Shown piece after piece: positions 46,566 through 55,205 of a stretch of 64,000 bases of DNA. Source of the DNA: Saprospiraceae bacterium (lineage in GTDB: Bacteria > Bacteroidota > Bacteroidia > Chitinophagales > Saprospiraceae). The stretch covers positions 1-64,000 of the forward strand of contig JANQQI010000094.1 of assembly GCA_028285085.1 (NCBI GenBank), in the 5' to 3' direction. The notes below the pieces were generated by a model. That model was given only the letters and a program-made list of their open reading frames with translations, was not told the DNA's origin and ran no database searches. Numbering within the stretch: position 1 is the first letter of the stretch; each line of letters opens with the position of its first letter. A program made the translations under genes and the position numbers.

Positions 46566-48707
46566 ATGAGATATTTTTCTTTATTAAGCCTCCTGTGTTG
46601 TGTATTGTTATTGACGCAATGCGCAAAGAAAACAACGGATGTTGTTAAACAGGGAGAAGACATCAAAACTAAGGTTGAAACTTACACGAAAAGTGCCGAT
46701 CTCCCCGCCGATTTCCGATCGGGTGCTCCCGATCCGGGCCCAGCACCTAAAATTCAGATTGGTTCTTATGAACAATTCGAATTGGCAAATGGTCTGAAAG
46801 TGATCGTGGTTGAAAATCATAAGATTCCTCGGGTTTCATTTTCGTTGACCGTTGATCGTGATCCTATTCAGGAAATGGAATACGCAGGCTATGCGGATAT
46901 TGCCGGTGACCTGCTCAGCAAAGGCACCACAACTCGCTCCAAAGCTCAAATCGACGAAGAAATTGATTTTATGGGAGCTAGCTTGAGTTCTAGTTCTACA
47001 GGGATGTTTGCGGCGTCACTGCGCAAGCACACTGAGAATTTAATGGGTGTGATGTCCGATATTCTTTTAAATCCTTCTTTCCCGGAGGACGAATTCGAAA
47101 AGAGTAAAAAGCAAACCATTTCCGGGCTAGCTGCCGCAAAGGAAGATCCAAGTGCTATCGCTGGCAATGTCTCTCAAGTGTTGCGTTATGGCAAAAAACA
47201 CCCTTACGGCGAAGTGGTTACCGAAGAGACAGTCGAAAAGATCACGCTCGGAAAATGTAAGTCTTATTACAATACGTACTTCCGTCCGAATATTTCTTAT
47301 TTGATCGTAGTGGGTGACATTACTGCCGACGAGGCTCGTCCCATGGTAGAGAAATACTTTGGCGGTTGGCAAAAAGCAACAGTGCCTACGTATCAATACG
47401 AAAAGCCTAGTGCACCTTCAGCGACCGAGATTGATTTTGTAAATAAGGCTGGAGCGGTACAATCGGTAGTGCGCGTTACTTATCCGATTGACTTCAAGCC
47501 CGGATCGGCGGATGCCGTCAAAGCCCGGGTGCTGAACACCTTACTGGGTGGCTTTTTCAAGAGTCGCTTGATGCAGAATCTGCGTGAAGACAAAGGTTAT
47601 ACCTACGGTGCGGGCTCATCTTTGAGTTCCGACGAAGAAGTAGGTTACTTTTCGGCGAATGCCAGTGTAAGAAACGAGGTGACCGATAGTGCGATTGTAC
47701 AATTTATGTACGAATTAGAACGTGTACGCAGCGAGAAAGTAAGCGAAGATGAATTGACTTTGGTGAAAAACTACCTCTTCGGTAGCTTTGCGCGCTCCCT
47801 GGAAAATCCTCAAACCGTAGCGCGCTTCGCTCTTAACACAAGTCTATATAATCTTCCAGCGGATTACTACGAAACCTATCTGGAGCGCTTGGCTAACGTT
47901 ACAGCGGAGGATGTTATGGCAATGGCCCAAAAATACATCAAGCCGGAAAATGCCCACGTTTTAGTGGTTGGTAATAAAGGCGAAGTGGCTGAAAAGCTGG
48001 CAGCTATCGCTCCCGTAAAATACTTTGATGTCAATGGAGATCCGATCGTGAATGACTTTACCATGCCGGAAGGTCACACTGTTAATGATGTGATCAAAGA
48101 TTACCTCACGGCAATTGGAGGTATGGATAAACTGAAGAGTGTAAAAAGTTTGTCAACAGTAATGATCGGGAACATGATGGGCCAGGAATTGACCGTGGAA
48201 CTAGATATGGAAGACAACCGATTCTCCAACGTTTTGAAAATGGGAGGAATGGGTGAATTCCAAAAACAAGTTTACAATAACGGTAAAGGAGTCATGACTC
48301 AAATGGGACAGTCTGTGCCAATCGGTGATAAAGAACTCGCTGAGATGAAGGATCAAGCGCAGATGTTTGCTGAGTTGAACTACCTTGGCGGTGACTACAA
48401 ACTGAAACTAGGCGGTGTAGAAAGCATTGAAGGCGCCAATGCCTACGTTGTTGAAGTTGAAGCACCAAGCGGCAAGAAAGTAACTGAATATTACTCAGTG
48501 GATAGTGGTTTGAAGTTGCGAGAATTGGAAGTTGCAGCTACCGGACAAACGGTTATCCAGGATTTTGCTGACTATCAGGAAAATAGTGGCATCAAATATC
48601 CTGGTACAATTACCATGACTGGTGTAGGACCTGCACCTTTGAAGTTGAGTTTGAAAACGTTGAAGATTAACGAAGATATTGACGATGCGAAATTTTCGTT
48701 AGAGTAG
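46566..48707 (+). CDS. M16-family non-catalytic partner lipoprotein with extra C-terminal domain
   Basis: A 713-residue lipoprotein (signal LSLLCCVLLLTQC, lipidated Cys near 19). The M16 part spans about 60-490; where the active subunit has HxxEH it reads YADIAGDLLSKGTT, so zinc binding is lost, while the Arg/Tyr-rich SRLMQNLREDKGYTYGAGS segment typical of substrate-binding partners is kept. After about residue 500 a beta-rich domain (VNDVIKDYLTAIGGMDKLKS, TVELDMEDNRFSNVLKM) resembles outer-membrane lipoprotein-sorting/LolA-type folds. It follows the catalytic subunit gene closely, consistent with a heteromeric protease. Confidence 0.92.
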   Translation: MRYFSLLSLLCCVLLLTQCAKKTTDVVKQGEDIKTKVETYTKSADLPADFRSGAPDPGPAPKIQIGSYEQFELANGLKVIVVENHKIPRVSFSLTVDRDPIQEMEYAGYADIAGDLLSKGTTTRSKAQIDEEIDFMGASLSSSSTGMFAASLRKHTENLMGVMSDILLNPSFPEDEFEKSKKQTISGLAAAKEDPSAIAGNVSQVLRYGKKHPYGEVVTEETVEKITLGKCKSYYNTYFRPNISYLIVVGDITADEARPMVEKYFGGWQKATVPTYQYEKPSAPSATEIDFVNKAGAVQSVVRVTYPIDFKPGSADAVKARVLNTLLGGFFKSRLMQNLREDKGYTYGAGSSLSSDEEVGYFSANASVRNEVTDSAIVQFMYELERVRSEKVSEDELTLVKNYLFGSFARSLENPQTVARFALNTSLYNLPADYYETYLERLANVTAEDVMAMAQKYIKPENAHVLVVGNKGEVAEKLAAIAPVKYFDVNGDPIVNDFTMPEGHTVNDVIKDYLTAIGGMDKLKSVKSLSTVMIGNMMGQELTVELDMEDNRFSNVLKMGGMGEFQKQVYNNGKGVMTQMGQSVPIGDKELAEMKDQAQMFAELNYLGGDYKLKLGGVESIEGANAYVVEVEAPSGKKVTEYYSVDSGLKLRELEVAATGQTVIQDFADYQENSGIKYPGTITMTGVGPAPLKLSLKTLKINEDIDDAKFSLE

Positions 48708-48723
48708 TACTGCTGCTTAAAGC

Positions 48724-48767
48724 AAAAAAAATAACATGTCTCGGTTGCCGGGGCATGTTATTTTTTT
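48724..48767. terminator. Bidirectional terminator between converging genes
   Basis: ATAACATG pairs with CATGTTAT within a longer A-run/T-run extension (AAAAAAAATAACATG ... CATGTTATTTTTTT). It serves the M16 operon on + and the CHAT gene on -. Confidence 0.85.
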
Positions 48768-48775
48768 GGATAAAA

Positions 48776-51709
48776 TTAAGTCTGGGACCGCCGGCGTAGC
48801 CACCATAAGCAAACAAGTAGCATAACCACAATGCTAATCCATACGACATACGTCCATTGACTCTGTTGCAGGGATAACTCTGCTCGATTCCCAACTTGTA
48901 CAAAAGCCGCCCAATAATAGGGATGAGCGGATAGCGCATCTTCCGCTTGGGCAAGATAAGTAGATTTGGCGTGTTGAAGCGCAGCGTCCTTGCTTTGCTG
49001 ACCTACTAAAGCCTGATAAAAATTACCCATGATTTGGGCACTAGTACAATCGTCTACCGCCCACAAACTCATAATGGCGCTGGGGCAACCCGCGTGGATA
49101 AATCCACGGGTTAGACTCAATACGCCTTCTCCCTGTACCAGCTGTCCTGTACCAGTATTACAGGCGCTGAGGACAACAAGTTCAGCGTTTAAATCCATTT
49201 GATACAATTCCCTAGCGGTGAGATATTTATCCGTAAAATATACTTTATGGTTCATCGCATCAGATTCGTCGATACAAGCATGGGTCGCTAAATGAATGAT
49301 GCGATAATCTTGAGCCATACTTACAAAATTAGCGTGGCTAGCCTGATCTTCGAGCAAGATATCTCCATCTAGATATTTATTGATGGCCCGCACTTCTTCG
49401 CGCGCGCAGGCTAAATCGTAAAGCTCTAATTCCGTGCAGGAACGCATCGTATTCGTCGCCAATTGTTCCTGAAAAGCGGGAGCGAATCCAAGAAAATGAG
49501 CTTTAGCTCGCTCCTCGGGCAAAGCGGGTTGCTGCAATAAGGCAGCCGAATAACTATAAGCCACGCGATAGTTTTCTAGTAAATAATTCAAGTTTTGTGG
49601 TCGGAAATCAGCTCGGGGAGAGGCTGGGAGAGTGGTTAGTAAGCCTTCAAAAGGCAGGAATGCTAAGACATTATCCGGGACAATAACCATCGCATTTACT
49701 GTAGTGGGAATTTGCTTTAGAGGCTCAGCAAGCAACATTTGGTAAAGACGATGAGCGTGTTCGGTATAGGTAGTATATAATTGCTCAAATTGTTGAGTGC
49801 TAGGTGGTTCGCTCAATTGTTGACGCAGTAATTGTAAGCTTTCTGTGAGCTCGTCATTTTGATCGATGGCTTGTAGGCTGATTTGGTCTTGGGTGAGCGT
49901 GAAAATATAGATCTGGTCTTGTCCCCAGAAATATTCAACTAAGACGGTTTGCTCATCCAAAAATTGGTTTTGTATTTCCTGCGGGTGGACTACTACATTT
50001 TGATATTTCAGTTGATGGTATTTGGGAAAAGCCTTTTCCAGATGTTGTTGAAAACGTTGCTGCTTTTCTCGCAGTGCCAATTGTTTTGCCTCCAGGCGGG
50101 CGATCTGATCGAGAGCCTTCTTAGCCTGTAATTCAGCCAGTTTACTTTGCGTATACGCTATTTCACGACTGAGAAGTTCTTCTTGGCGTATTAGACTATC
50201 GGGGAGGTCTGCAACTTGGAGGGCGTGATCTGCTTGGAGTGCGTCCAAAAGTGCGATCGCTTTATTACTTTCAGCGTATTGAAATGCGGCGTAGAGGTAA
50301 ACCGGATCATTCAAAACTTGGTGTAATTGCATAGCACAAGCGATTGCTTGATCATAGAGCTGTTGTGCTTGGACGGCTAGCAAATACTTGGCTTCATTCG
50401 TGATGACATCTTGGCGAATTAAAGGAATCAGTTGAGTGGCAGCTTCAAATTGCCGAAATGCAGCTTTTAGCGGAGTGAGCTCAATATCTGAGGGCCTCGC
50501 GTTCGCCATACGCTGATAGGTAGACGCCTTCCCAGCAATAAGCCGAAGGGCAATCATCTTCTGGATAATTTGCTCCGGTGCAGGATTCTGTAAAGGATCA
50601 GATTGAAAAAAATGTAAAGATGAAGTTAGTAGTCCTTGTTGAAAATAGCTAAGTGCTTCCTCATAGCGCTGCATTGTCAGTAGCGCATCAGCTTTATCCG
50701 CGTAGGTTTCCGCAATCTGAGGAAACTGTTTGTAATTAGCGGCCTCCTGAGTGGCCGCTTGAATGGCCCGATCAAAGTTCAATAACGCCTCTTTCGGGTG
50801 CTGTTGTTGCATATTTATTTTCGCCAGAATCCGATAACTAAAGCAATCATCGAATACCTGATATTTATCCTTGATAAGGATCGCTAGCTGAGCGTAATGG
50901 GCTGCACTATCCATTTGCTCTTGTTCCAGATAGTGCTCTGCCAAATGGTAACAACAGTTATAACGCGTCTGATTAGTATACTCGCTACTTAATCCGATAT
51001 CGGTCAATAAATTTAGACTAGCGTGGAAATACTGAATTGCTTTTTTCCATTCTTTCGTTTTGAGAAATGTCTTTCCCAATTCTAAAAAAATAGAAGTCAT
51101 CTCAATGCGATTATAAGTCGCATACTGGCTTGTATCACTGAGTAGTTCAGTACGCGTATTCAAGGCAAATTGCAAAGCGTCAATGGCCAATTCATGAGCA
51201 CCAATTTCGCGGTAAGTCATACCGATATTGAGATAAGTAGTGGCCACTTGGTATTTTGAAGTACCTAGTTGCTTGTCTAGCTCAGCAATTTCCAGATAGG
51301 AATCGAGGGCTTCTCGATAAAACCCTTTGAGATCCTGAAAAAGGGCTAAATTAAATATGGCGTCAAGGTAAGCAGGATGTGTTTTTCCCAAATGCGTTTC
51401 CGCCACCTCTTTAGCCCGTCGAGAGTATTGCTCCGCCTGATCGAAATCTTCTTTTACGTAGGAAAAATTAACCATTAAATTGTAGCAATTAGCTACGCCA
51501 GCCCATTGTTTAGCACCTAGGAATTTATCAAGTGCCTTTTCAACCAGGCTTATATTGTTTTCGGGTGCTTGTTCAAAGTCTACCTTATCCAACATAGATT
51601 GCCCTTCCTGAGCCAGTTGCGTGCTATCCAAAACTGCAGATTGTGCAATCAGAGGGACGTTTATAAGGCTAATTAACAGAACAAGCCATAAGAGGCGTAT
51701 TACAATCAA
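48776..51709 (-). CDS. TPR-CHAT caspase-like protein with C-terminal membrane anchor
   Basis: About 977 residues from a TTG start, which yields a good signal peptide (MIVIRLLWLVLLISLINVPLIAQ); the upstream ATG at 51760 lies inside a terminator hairpin and adds an unsuitable n-region, so I prefer TTG, though ATG cannot be excluded. TPR repeats fill about 60-460 (AEQYSRRAKEVAETHLGKTHPAYL, then KAIQYFHASLNLL), a coiled coil about 500-560, and the CHAT peptidase about 640-930 with catalytic His in IIHLATHACID and Cys in VVLSACNTG. One TM segment (YVVWISIVVMLLVCLWWL) and RRRSQT end it, so TPR-CHAT is probably periplasmic. Neighbours: T9SS cargo, and divergent ECF sigma and anti-sigma-like genes. 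Confidence 0.9.
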   Translation of the reverse strand: MIVIRLLWLVLLISLINVPLIAQSAVLDSTQLAQEGQSMLDKVDFEQAPENNISLVEKALDKFLGAKQWAGVANCYNLMVNFSYVKEDFDQAEQYSRRAKEVAETHLGKTHPAYLDAIFNLALFQDLKGFYREALDSYLEIAELDKQLGTSKYQVATTYLNIGMTYREIGAHELAIDALQFALNTRTELLSDTSQYATYNRIEMTSIFLELGKTFLKTKEWKKAIQYFHASLNLLTDIGLSSEYTNQTRYNCCYHLAEHYLEQEQMDSAAHYAQLAILIKDKYQVFDDCFSYRILAKINMQQQHPKEALLNFDRAIQAATQEAANYKQFPQIAETYADKADALLTMQRYEEALSYFQQGLLTSSLHFFQSDPLQNPAPEQIIQKMIALRLIAGKASTYQRMANARPSDIELTPLKAAFRQFEAATQLIPLIRQDVITNEAKYLLAVQAQQLYDQAIACAMQLHQVLNDPVYLYAAFQYAESNKAIALLDALQADHALQVADLPDSLIRQEELLSREIAYTQSKLAELQAKKALDQIARLEAKQLALREKQQRFQQHLEKAFPKYHQLKYQNVVVHPQEIQNQFLDEQTVLVEYFWGQDQIYIFTLTQDQISLQAIDQNDELTESLQLLRQQLSEPPSTQQFEQLYTTYTEHAHRLYQMLLAEPLKQIPTTVNAMVIVPDNVLAFLPFEGLLTTLPASPRADFRPQNLNYLLENYRVAYSYSAALLQQPALPEERAKAHFLGFAPAFQEQLATNTMRSCTELELYDLACAREEVRAINKYLDGDILLEDQASHANFVSMAQDYRIIHLATHACIDESDAMNHKVYFTDKYLTARELYQMDLNAELVVLSACNTGTGQLVQGEGVLSLTRGFIHAGCPSAIMSLWAVDDCTSAQIMGNFYQALVGQQSKDAALQHAKSTYLAQAEDALSAHPYYWAAFVQVGNRAELSLQQSQWTYVVWISIVVMLLVCLWWLRRRSQT

Positions 51710-51730
51710 TGGGAGTTGTGTAGTTTGTTC

Positions 51731-51760
51731 AAAAAAGAGATTGGTGGGCGAACCCACCAA
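51731..51760 (-). terminator. UUCG-loop terminator between the T9SS cargo and CHAT genes
   Basis: On the minus strand TTGGTGGG, loop TTCG and CCCACCAA form a perfect eight-pair stem followed by TCTCTTTTTT. It begins 15 bases after the cargo gene stop and covers the ATG that would otherwise look like the CHAT start. It implies reduced read-through or a separate promoter for the CHAT gene. Confidence 0.85.
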
Positions 51761-51774
51761 CCTTTCAAAGATAG

Positions 51775-52680
51775 TTAATCAATTTTTAAAACCTTAATGG
51801 ATTGATTATGCTCGGGCGAATTAAATCGACAAATGTAAACCCCTGTCGGTAATGCCTGCAAATCAAGCCGTTCACGATAAGCTCCTGGGGAATCGTAGCT
51901 ACGTTCCAATTGGAAGACGGTTTGGCCTTGTAAATTAATCAGCTCCATCTGTACACGTTGTGCTCTTTCCACTACCAAATCAAAAGTTAACGCATCGCGG
52001 AATGGATTAGGCGTTACTTTAATCGATACTGGAATTGTCGGTCCACTCGCTGCTTCTTCACTAGTAAGTCCAGCTTGTGAATAACAACACAGTGTTTTAG
52101 TTCCACTATAAACCGGCGTGTACGTTGGATCTAACAACTCTGTGAACAAAGCCGGAGGGAATAAATCTGGATAACTTAAAACCGGATAGGGTAATGGAAT
52201 AGCTTCGGTCTCATCATCCATTGTAACTAATGAATAGGTGAAAGGGAATTCTGTGATATTATCGGGGATACCACAAAAATCATCAACGAAGACGTCGTAG
52301 ATTTTTGCATATTGATAAATCTCGGTTCCATAAAATGAGATGGGCTGAAGGTCTGCATTCGTAATCGGAACGGTGATACCTTCGAGAATTCCTCCAAAAT
52401 CGTATTCAATATGCAAGTTGGGATAAGGATTTATATCCTGCTTAGCAAATCGCACGATGAGTTCAATTCTAAGAATATGATTTTGTTCTAAAAGAACGCA
52501 GACCCCATCCGGTGCAAGTCGCCCCATTGAATTATACCAATTGGGTTTTGAAACGCGCGTACCAGGGGGTGGGTTAGGAGTCGCTCCGCCACCACTACCG
52601 GGCGTTTGAGCCAAGGTCATTGTGGGTAAACTAATTAATACTAAACAAATGAAAAGGAAATTTTTTAGATAGACATTCAT
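51775..52680 (-). CDS. T9SS-exported protein with type A sorting domain, linked to the CHAT gene
   Basis: A 301-residue secreted protein with signal peptide MNVYLKNFLFICLVLISLPTMTLAQ, a Gly/Pro-rich N-terminus (TPGSGGGATPNPPPG), a beta-rich body of about 170 residues with paired cysteines (DDFCGIP, KTLCCYSQAG), and a T9SS type A C-terminal domain from about 220 (VTPNPFRDALTFDLVVE, LINLQGQTVFQLE, LPTGVYICRF, QSIKVLKID). Body family not recognised. It is the first gene of the CHAT side of the module and is divergent from the ECF sigma gene across 581 bases. Confidence 0.85.
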   Translation of the reverse strand: MNVYLKNFLFICLVLISLPTMTLAQTPGSGGGATPNPPPGTRVSKPNWYNSMGRLAPDGVCVLLEQNHILRIELIVRFAKQDINPYPNLHIEYDFGGILEGITVPITNADLQPISFYGTEIYQYAKIYDVFVDDFCGIPDNITEFPFTYSLVTMDDETEAIPLPYPVLSYPDLFPPALFTELLDPTYTPVYSGTKTLCCYSQAGLTSEEAASGPTIPVSIKVTPNPFRDALTFDLVVERAQRVQMELINLQGQTVFQLERSYDSPGAYRERLDLQALPTGVYICRFNSPEHNQSIKVLKID

Positions 52681-53261
52681 AACTGTTGAGTTAAAAGTAA
52701 TGATACAAAAAGGATTTCTACTCGGTCAGTACCATCAACATACTTCCCGAATTATTTAGCTTTACGTAAAGGATAAATACATTTTAATAGGGTAAGACGG
52801 CGCATACTGATCCATCCCACCAACAGGGCTTATTTCATAGCTTTACCCGTCTTTTTTTAATGAAATTAGGGAGGGTAAAGAGAATGTTAATTAAATAGTA
52901 CAGGCAGTGATTAGTTATGTATTAAGATACTGATTAACGTTACTTAGAATCATTAGAAATGCACTAATAAAAATCGTTATACATATTCATCGGCATCGCC
53001 TGCTTTTACGTCTGAATGGCAAGGTTTTAGCGTCTTTAAAGAGATTTTATCTTCGCAAAACCTACCTCTCATATCAGATACGTTGATCGTGTAATAGGAA
53101 AGCTTATTGCATTGATCGTACTTATGTACATTGTCAAATAAAAAGGTAACCTAGCTTTTACAATTTTTTTTCGTTAATTGCATTGAAGTAGAAAAATAGG
53201 AATTTTTTTCCCGCAGAAGTTACTTTTTTAAAATTCTGCGAACGTAATAACAACTGATGAT
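52681..53261. other. Divergent regulatory region of the CHAT/ECF module
   Basis: 581 bases without a recognised gene. Elements seen: GGGTAA (52790-52795) and TTACCC (52843-52848) can pair, or alternatively AGACGG (52795-52800) can pair with CCGTCT (52847-52852), which is followed by seven T; these are mutually exclusive. A hairpin CGCAGAA / TTCTGCG at 53212-53240 ends 21 bases before the ECF start and may affect its translation. A candidate promoter lies at 53131. Confidence 0.45.
53131..53159 (+). promoter_or_regulatory. Candidate promoter of the ECF sigma operon
   Basis: TTG at 53131 and TAGCTTTT at 53152, separated by 18 bases, match the Bacteroidota -33/-7 pattern with one mismatch in the -7 box. 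Position fits a leader of about 95 bases. Confidence 0.3.
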
Positions 53262-53846
53262 ATGAAACCACTGACCAACGAGGAGATGCTGTCGATGCTG
53301 CGCAGTGGGGAAAAAACTCAGCGAGAACAGGTGATGCGGTATCTCTATCGGGATATGTACGATCAGGTACGTCATTATGTGTTGAAAAATGAAGGGAATG
53401 AAGACGATGCGGGTGATGTCTTTCAGGACAGCTTGGTCGCACTGTATGAGTTGAGTCAGCGGGAAAAATTGGAATCAATCCAAAATTTAAAAGCCTATTT
53501 CTTTAGAATTTGTCGGAACATTTGGTTGAAAAAATTAAAGCGTTCAAGTATTTTTTCTCCAATGCCAGAGCACGAAACCCAAGCGATGAACTTGGAGGAT
53601 ATGCCTGTGGATCACCAGTTGTCAAAAGAGCAGAAGGAAATCCTTAATGAATTGCTCGATCAACTAGGAGATAGCTGCAAGCAGATTTTATTATATTACT
53701 ATTACCATCGAATGCGTATGCAGGAGATTATGCTGAGGATGGAGTTTGGTAGTGAGCAGGTAGCCAAAAATAAAAAATCCAACTGCCTGAAAAAACTCCG
53801 AGCCCTGATCAAGGATAATCCCTACATCCGCGATATTTTTCGATAG
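53262..53846 (+). CDS. ECF-family RNA polymerase sigma factor
   Basis: A 194-residue group 4 sigma factor. Region 2 (about 20-90) includes DDAGDVFQDSLVALYEL and NLKAYFFRICRNIWLKKLKR (region 2.4-type basic end); region 4 (about 130-185) includes LGDSCKQILLYYYYHRMRMQEIMLRM and NKKSNCLKKLRALI as the HTH. There is no C-terminal extension. It is followed after 11 bases by an anti-sigma-like membrane protein, the usual arrangement for a sigma held at the membrane. Targets may include the divergent CHAT/T9SS genes; not shown. Confidence 0.92.
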   Translation: MKPLTNEEMLSMLRSGEKTQREQVMRYLYRDMYDQVRHYVLKNEGNEDDAGDVFQDSLVALYELSQREKLESIQNLKAYFFRICRNIWLKKLKRSSIFSPMPEHETQAMNLEDMPVDHQLSKEQKEILNELLDQLGDSCKQILLYYYYHRMRMQEIMLRMEFGSEQVAKNKKSNCLKKLRALIKDNPYIRDIFR

Positions 53847-53857
53847 ATAGATCAATC

Positions 53858-54598
53858 ATGGACCAAGAACGCATCATAGAACAAATTGAGGATTATCTAC
53901 TGAATCGAATGTCAGCTAGTGACCGGCAAGCTTTTGAGCGTGCCGTATCTGAGGATGCTAACTTAGCGCAGCTGCTAGAGGCGCACCGATTGACTTTACA
54001 AGTTCTGGACTTTGCTGGGAATAAGGGAATGCGCGAAGAGGTGGCCGCTTTACACGCCGAAGAAATGGCTCAACGTCAATCAGGAAAAACGCCTGCTAAA
54101 GAGCGCTCGATAAATTGGTGGCGGTACGCAGCCATTCTTATTCCTCTGGTTATGGTAACGTTCTATTTCCTCCAACGAGCGCCTTTAGAAGAACGCTTAT
54201 TTGCCGAACATTTCGAAGCTTACGATCTCAGTTTTGCTAATCGCGGCGATACCCAACAAATTTTAGCGCAAGCTGCGCTCAATTATCAGGAAGAGAGTTA
54301 TGTTAGCGCTCTGGGGTATTTTCAGCAACTCGATGCTGAAGCTGTCGACGGGAAAGTTGAACTAGCACAAGGTATTTCTCATCTGGCAATAGGTGAAACG
54401 GCCGCTGCTATGTCGTTTTTCCAAACCTTAATTGATCGGCCCGATCCTGTATTTGTCGATCATGCCCGTTGGTATATGGCTTTAGCACATTTACAAAATC
54501 GGGATCGTGCTCAAGCACGACCATTTTTACAAGATTTGGCCAATCGCACCGATGCCTTCCGGCACCAAGAAGCTCAAGCAATTCTAGATCGTCTTTAG
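53858..54598 (+). CDS. Anti-sigma-like membrane protein with periplasmic TPR-like domain
   Basis: A 246-residue protein. The N-terminal cytoplasmic part (1-85) has the EQIEDYLLNRMSASDRQAFERAV pattern seen in Bacteroidota anti-sigma factors (helical, no zinc motif). One membrane segment spans about 87-105 (WWRYAAILIPLVMVTFYFL). The outer part (about 115-246) has helical repeat units of TPR type (NYQEESYVSALGYFQQLDAE, AMSFFQTLIDR, ALAHLQNRDRAQARPFLQDL). It follows the ECF gene after 11 bases and is likely its membrane-bound inhibitor. Its TPR part would face the same compartment as the TPR-CHAT protein. Confidence 0.85.
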   Translation: MDQERIIEQIEDYLLNRMSASDRQAFERAVSEDANLAQLLEAHRLTLQVLDFAGNKGMREEVAALHAEEMAQRQSGKTPAKERSINWWRYAAILIPLVMVTFYFLQRAPLEERLFAEHFEAYDLSFANRGDTQQILAQAALNYQEESYVSALGYFQQLDAEAVDGKVELAQGISHLAIGETAAAMSFFQTLIDRPDPVFVDHARWYMALAHLQNRDRAQARPFLQDLANRTDAFRHQEAQAILDRL

Positions 54599-55055
54599 CG
54601 GCGATGCTTGGGTTGATCTCTCACCAATAAATTTTCAAAAAAGTCTAGTCTTGATTATTACCAAATTCCTTCTCAAGAGACAATGGGTAAAGGCGTAGTG
54701 CTGACGACAGTAAATATTAGAGCTATGATTTGAGTATGCAACACCATCAAGCAGCTAAGCTTGATTAACTATTGCTTTTCCTTCGCACACTCAATTAAGA
54801 TTGTAGTAATGGTACGTAGTAGTGGCAACTGGCTTTGTTGATTTCACCAGAACCAATTAATGTTGTCGCTACTATTTTACTACATTTCTAGGAGTAACAG
54901 TTGCACTATTCCCGAATTCTACTTACGTTTGTGGAGTACGTTTAAACAAACTGACATGACTACGTCAACTTTTAACAACTATTTTTACAGCTTTTATTTT
55001 TATGGCCAACCATAAAGTGGAGCTGCTTTTAAGTTAGAGTTGATTAACGATATTT
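54599..55055. other. Intergenic region without a recognised gene
   Basis: 457 AT-rich bases after the anti-sigma gene. Only short imperfect inverted repeats are seen (for example TCTTGA / TCAAGA around 54646-54681) without T runs. No coding frame or RNA gene is supported. Confidence 0.4.
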
Positions 55056-55087
55056 AAGGAGTTCCACACGGAGCTCCTTTTCTTTTT
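55056..55087 (+). terminator. Terminator upstream of the aromatic operon leader
   Basis: AAGGAGTTCC pairs with GGAGCTCCTT (one T-G pair) around ACAC, then TTTTCTTTTT. It isolates the attenuator leader from upstream transcription; which transcript it ends is unclear since no gene is seen in the previous 450 bases except the distant anti-sigma gene. Confidence 0.75.
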
Positions 55088-55130
55088 GATGTTTGTTGAA
55101 AAAGGCATAAAACCAAATTCGATATTGCAC

Positions 55131-55205
55131 ATGATCCTGACCAGTGCCAAGTATTATTTTTACTTTTTTTATAACTGTCCACACGGCAGGCTAAGTTCAT
55201 TTTGA
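55131..55205 (+). CDS. Aromatic leader peptide with YYFYFFY run (24 codons)
   Basis: A 24-codon frame, ATG at 55131 to TGA at 55203, encodes MILTSAK, then YYFYFFY (codons 55152-55172), then NCPHGRLSSF. Seven consecutive aromatic codons (four Tyr, three Phe) in so short a peptide directly upstream of phenylalanine and tyrosine biosynthesis genes are the classical sign of ribosome-mediated attenuation. Stalling at these codons would cover 55175-55180 and free the following segment; a completed translation would cover that segment and allow the terminator at 55218-55255. The frame is too short for normal gene prediction. No promoter was identified in the short space after 55087. Confidence 0.85.
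   Translation: MILTSAKYYFYFFYNCPHGRLSSF

Noticed and set aside
48776-51709. CRISPR-associated Craspase (Csx29) locus
   Set aside because: The TPR-CHAT layout is similar, but there is no Cas7-11, no CRISPR array and no Csx30; the protein also has a signal peptide and membrane anchor.
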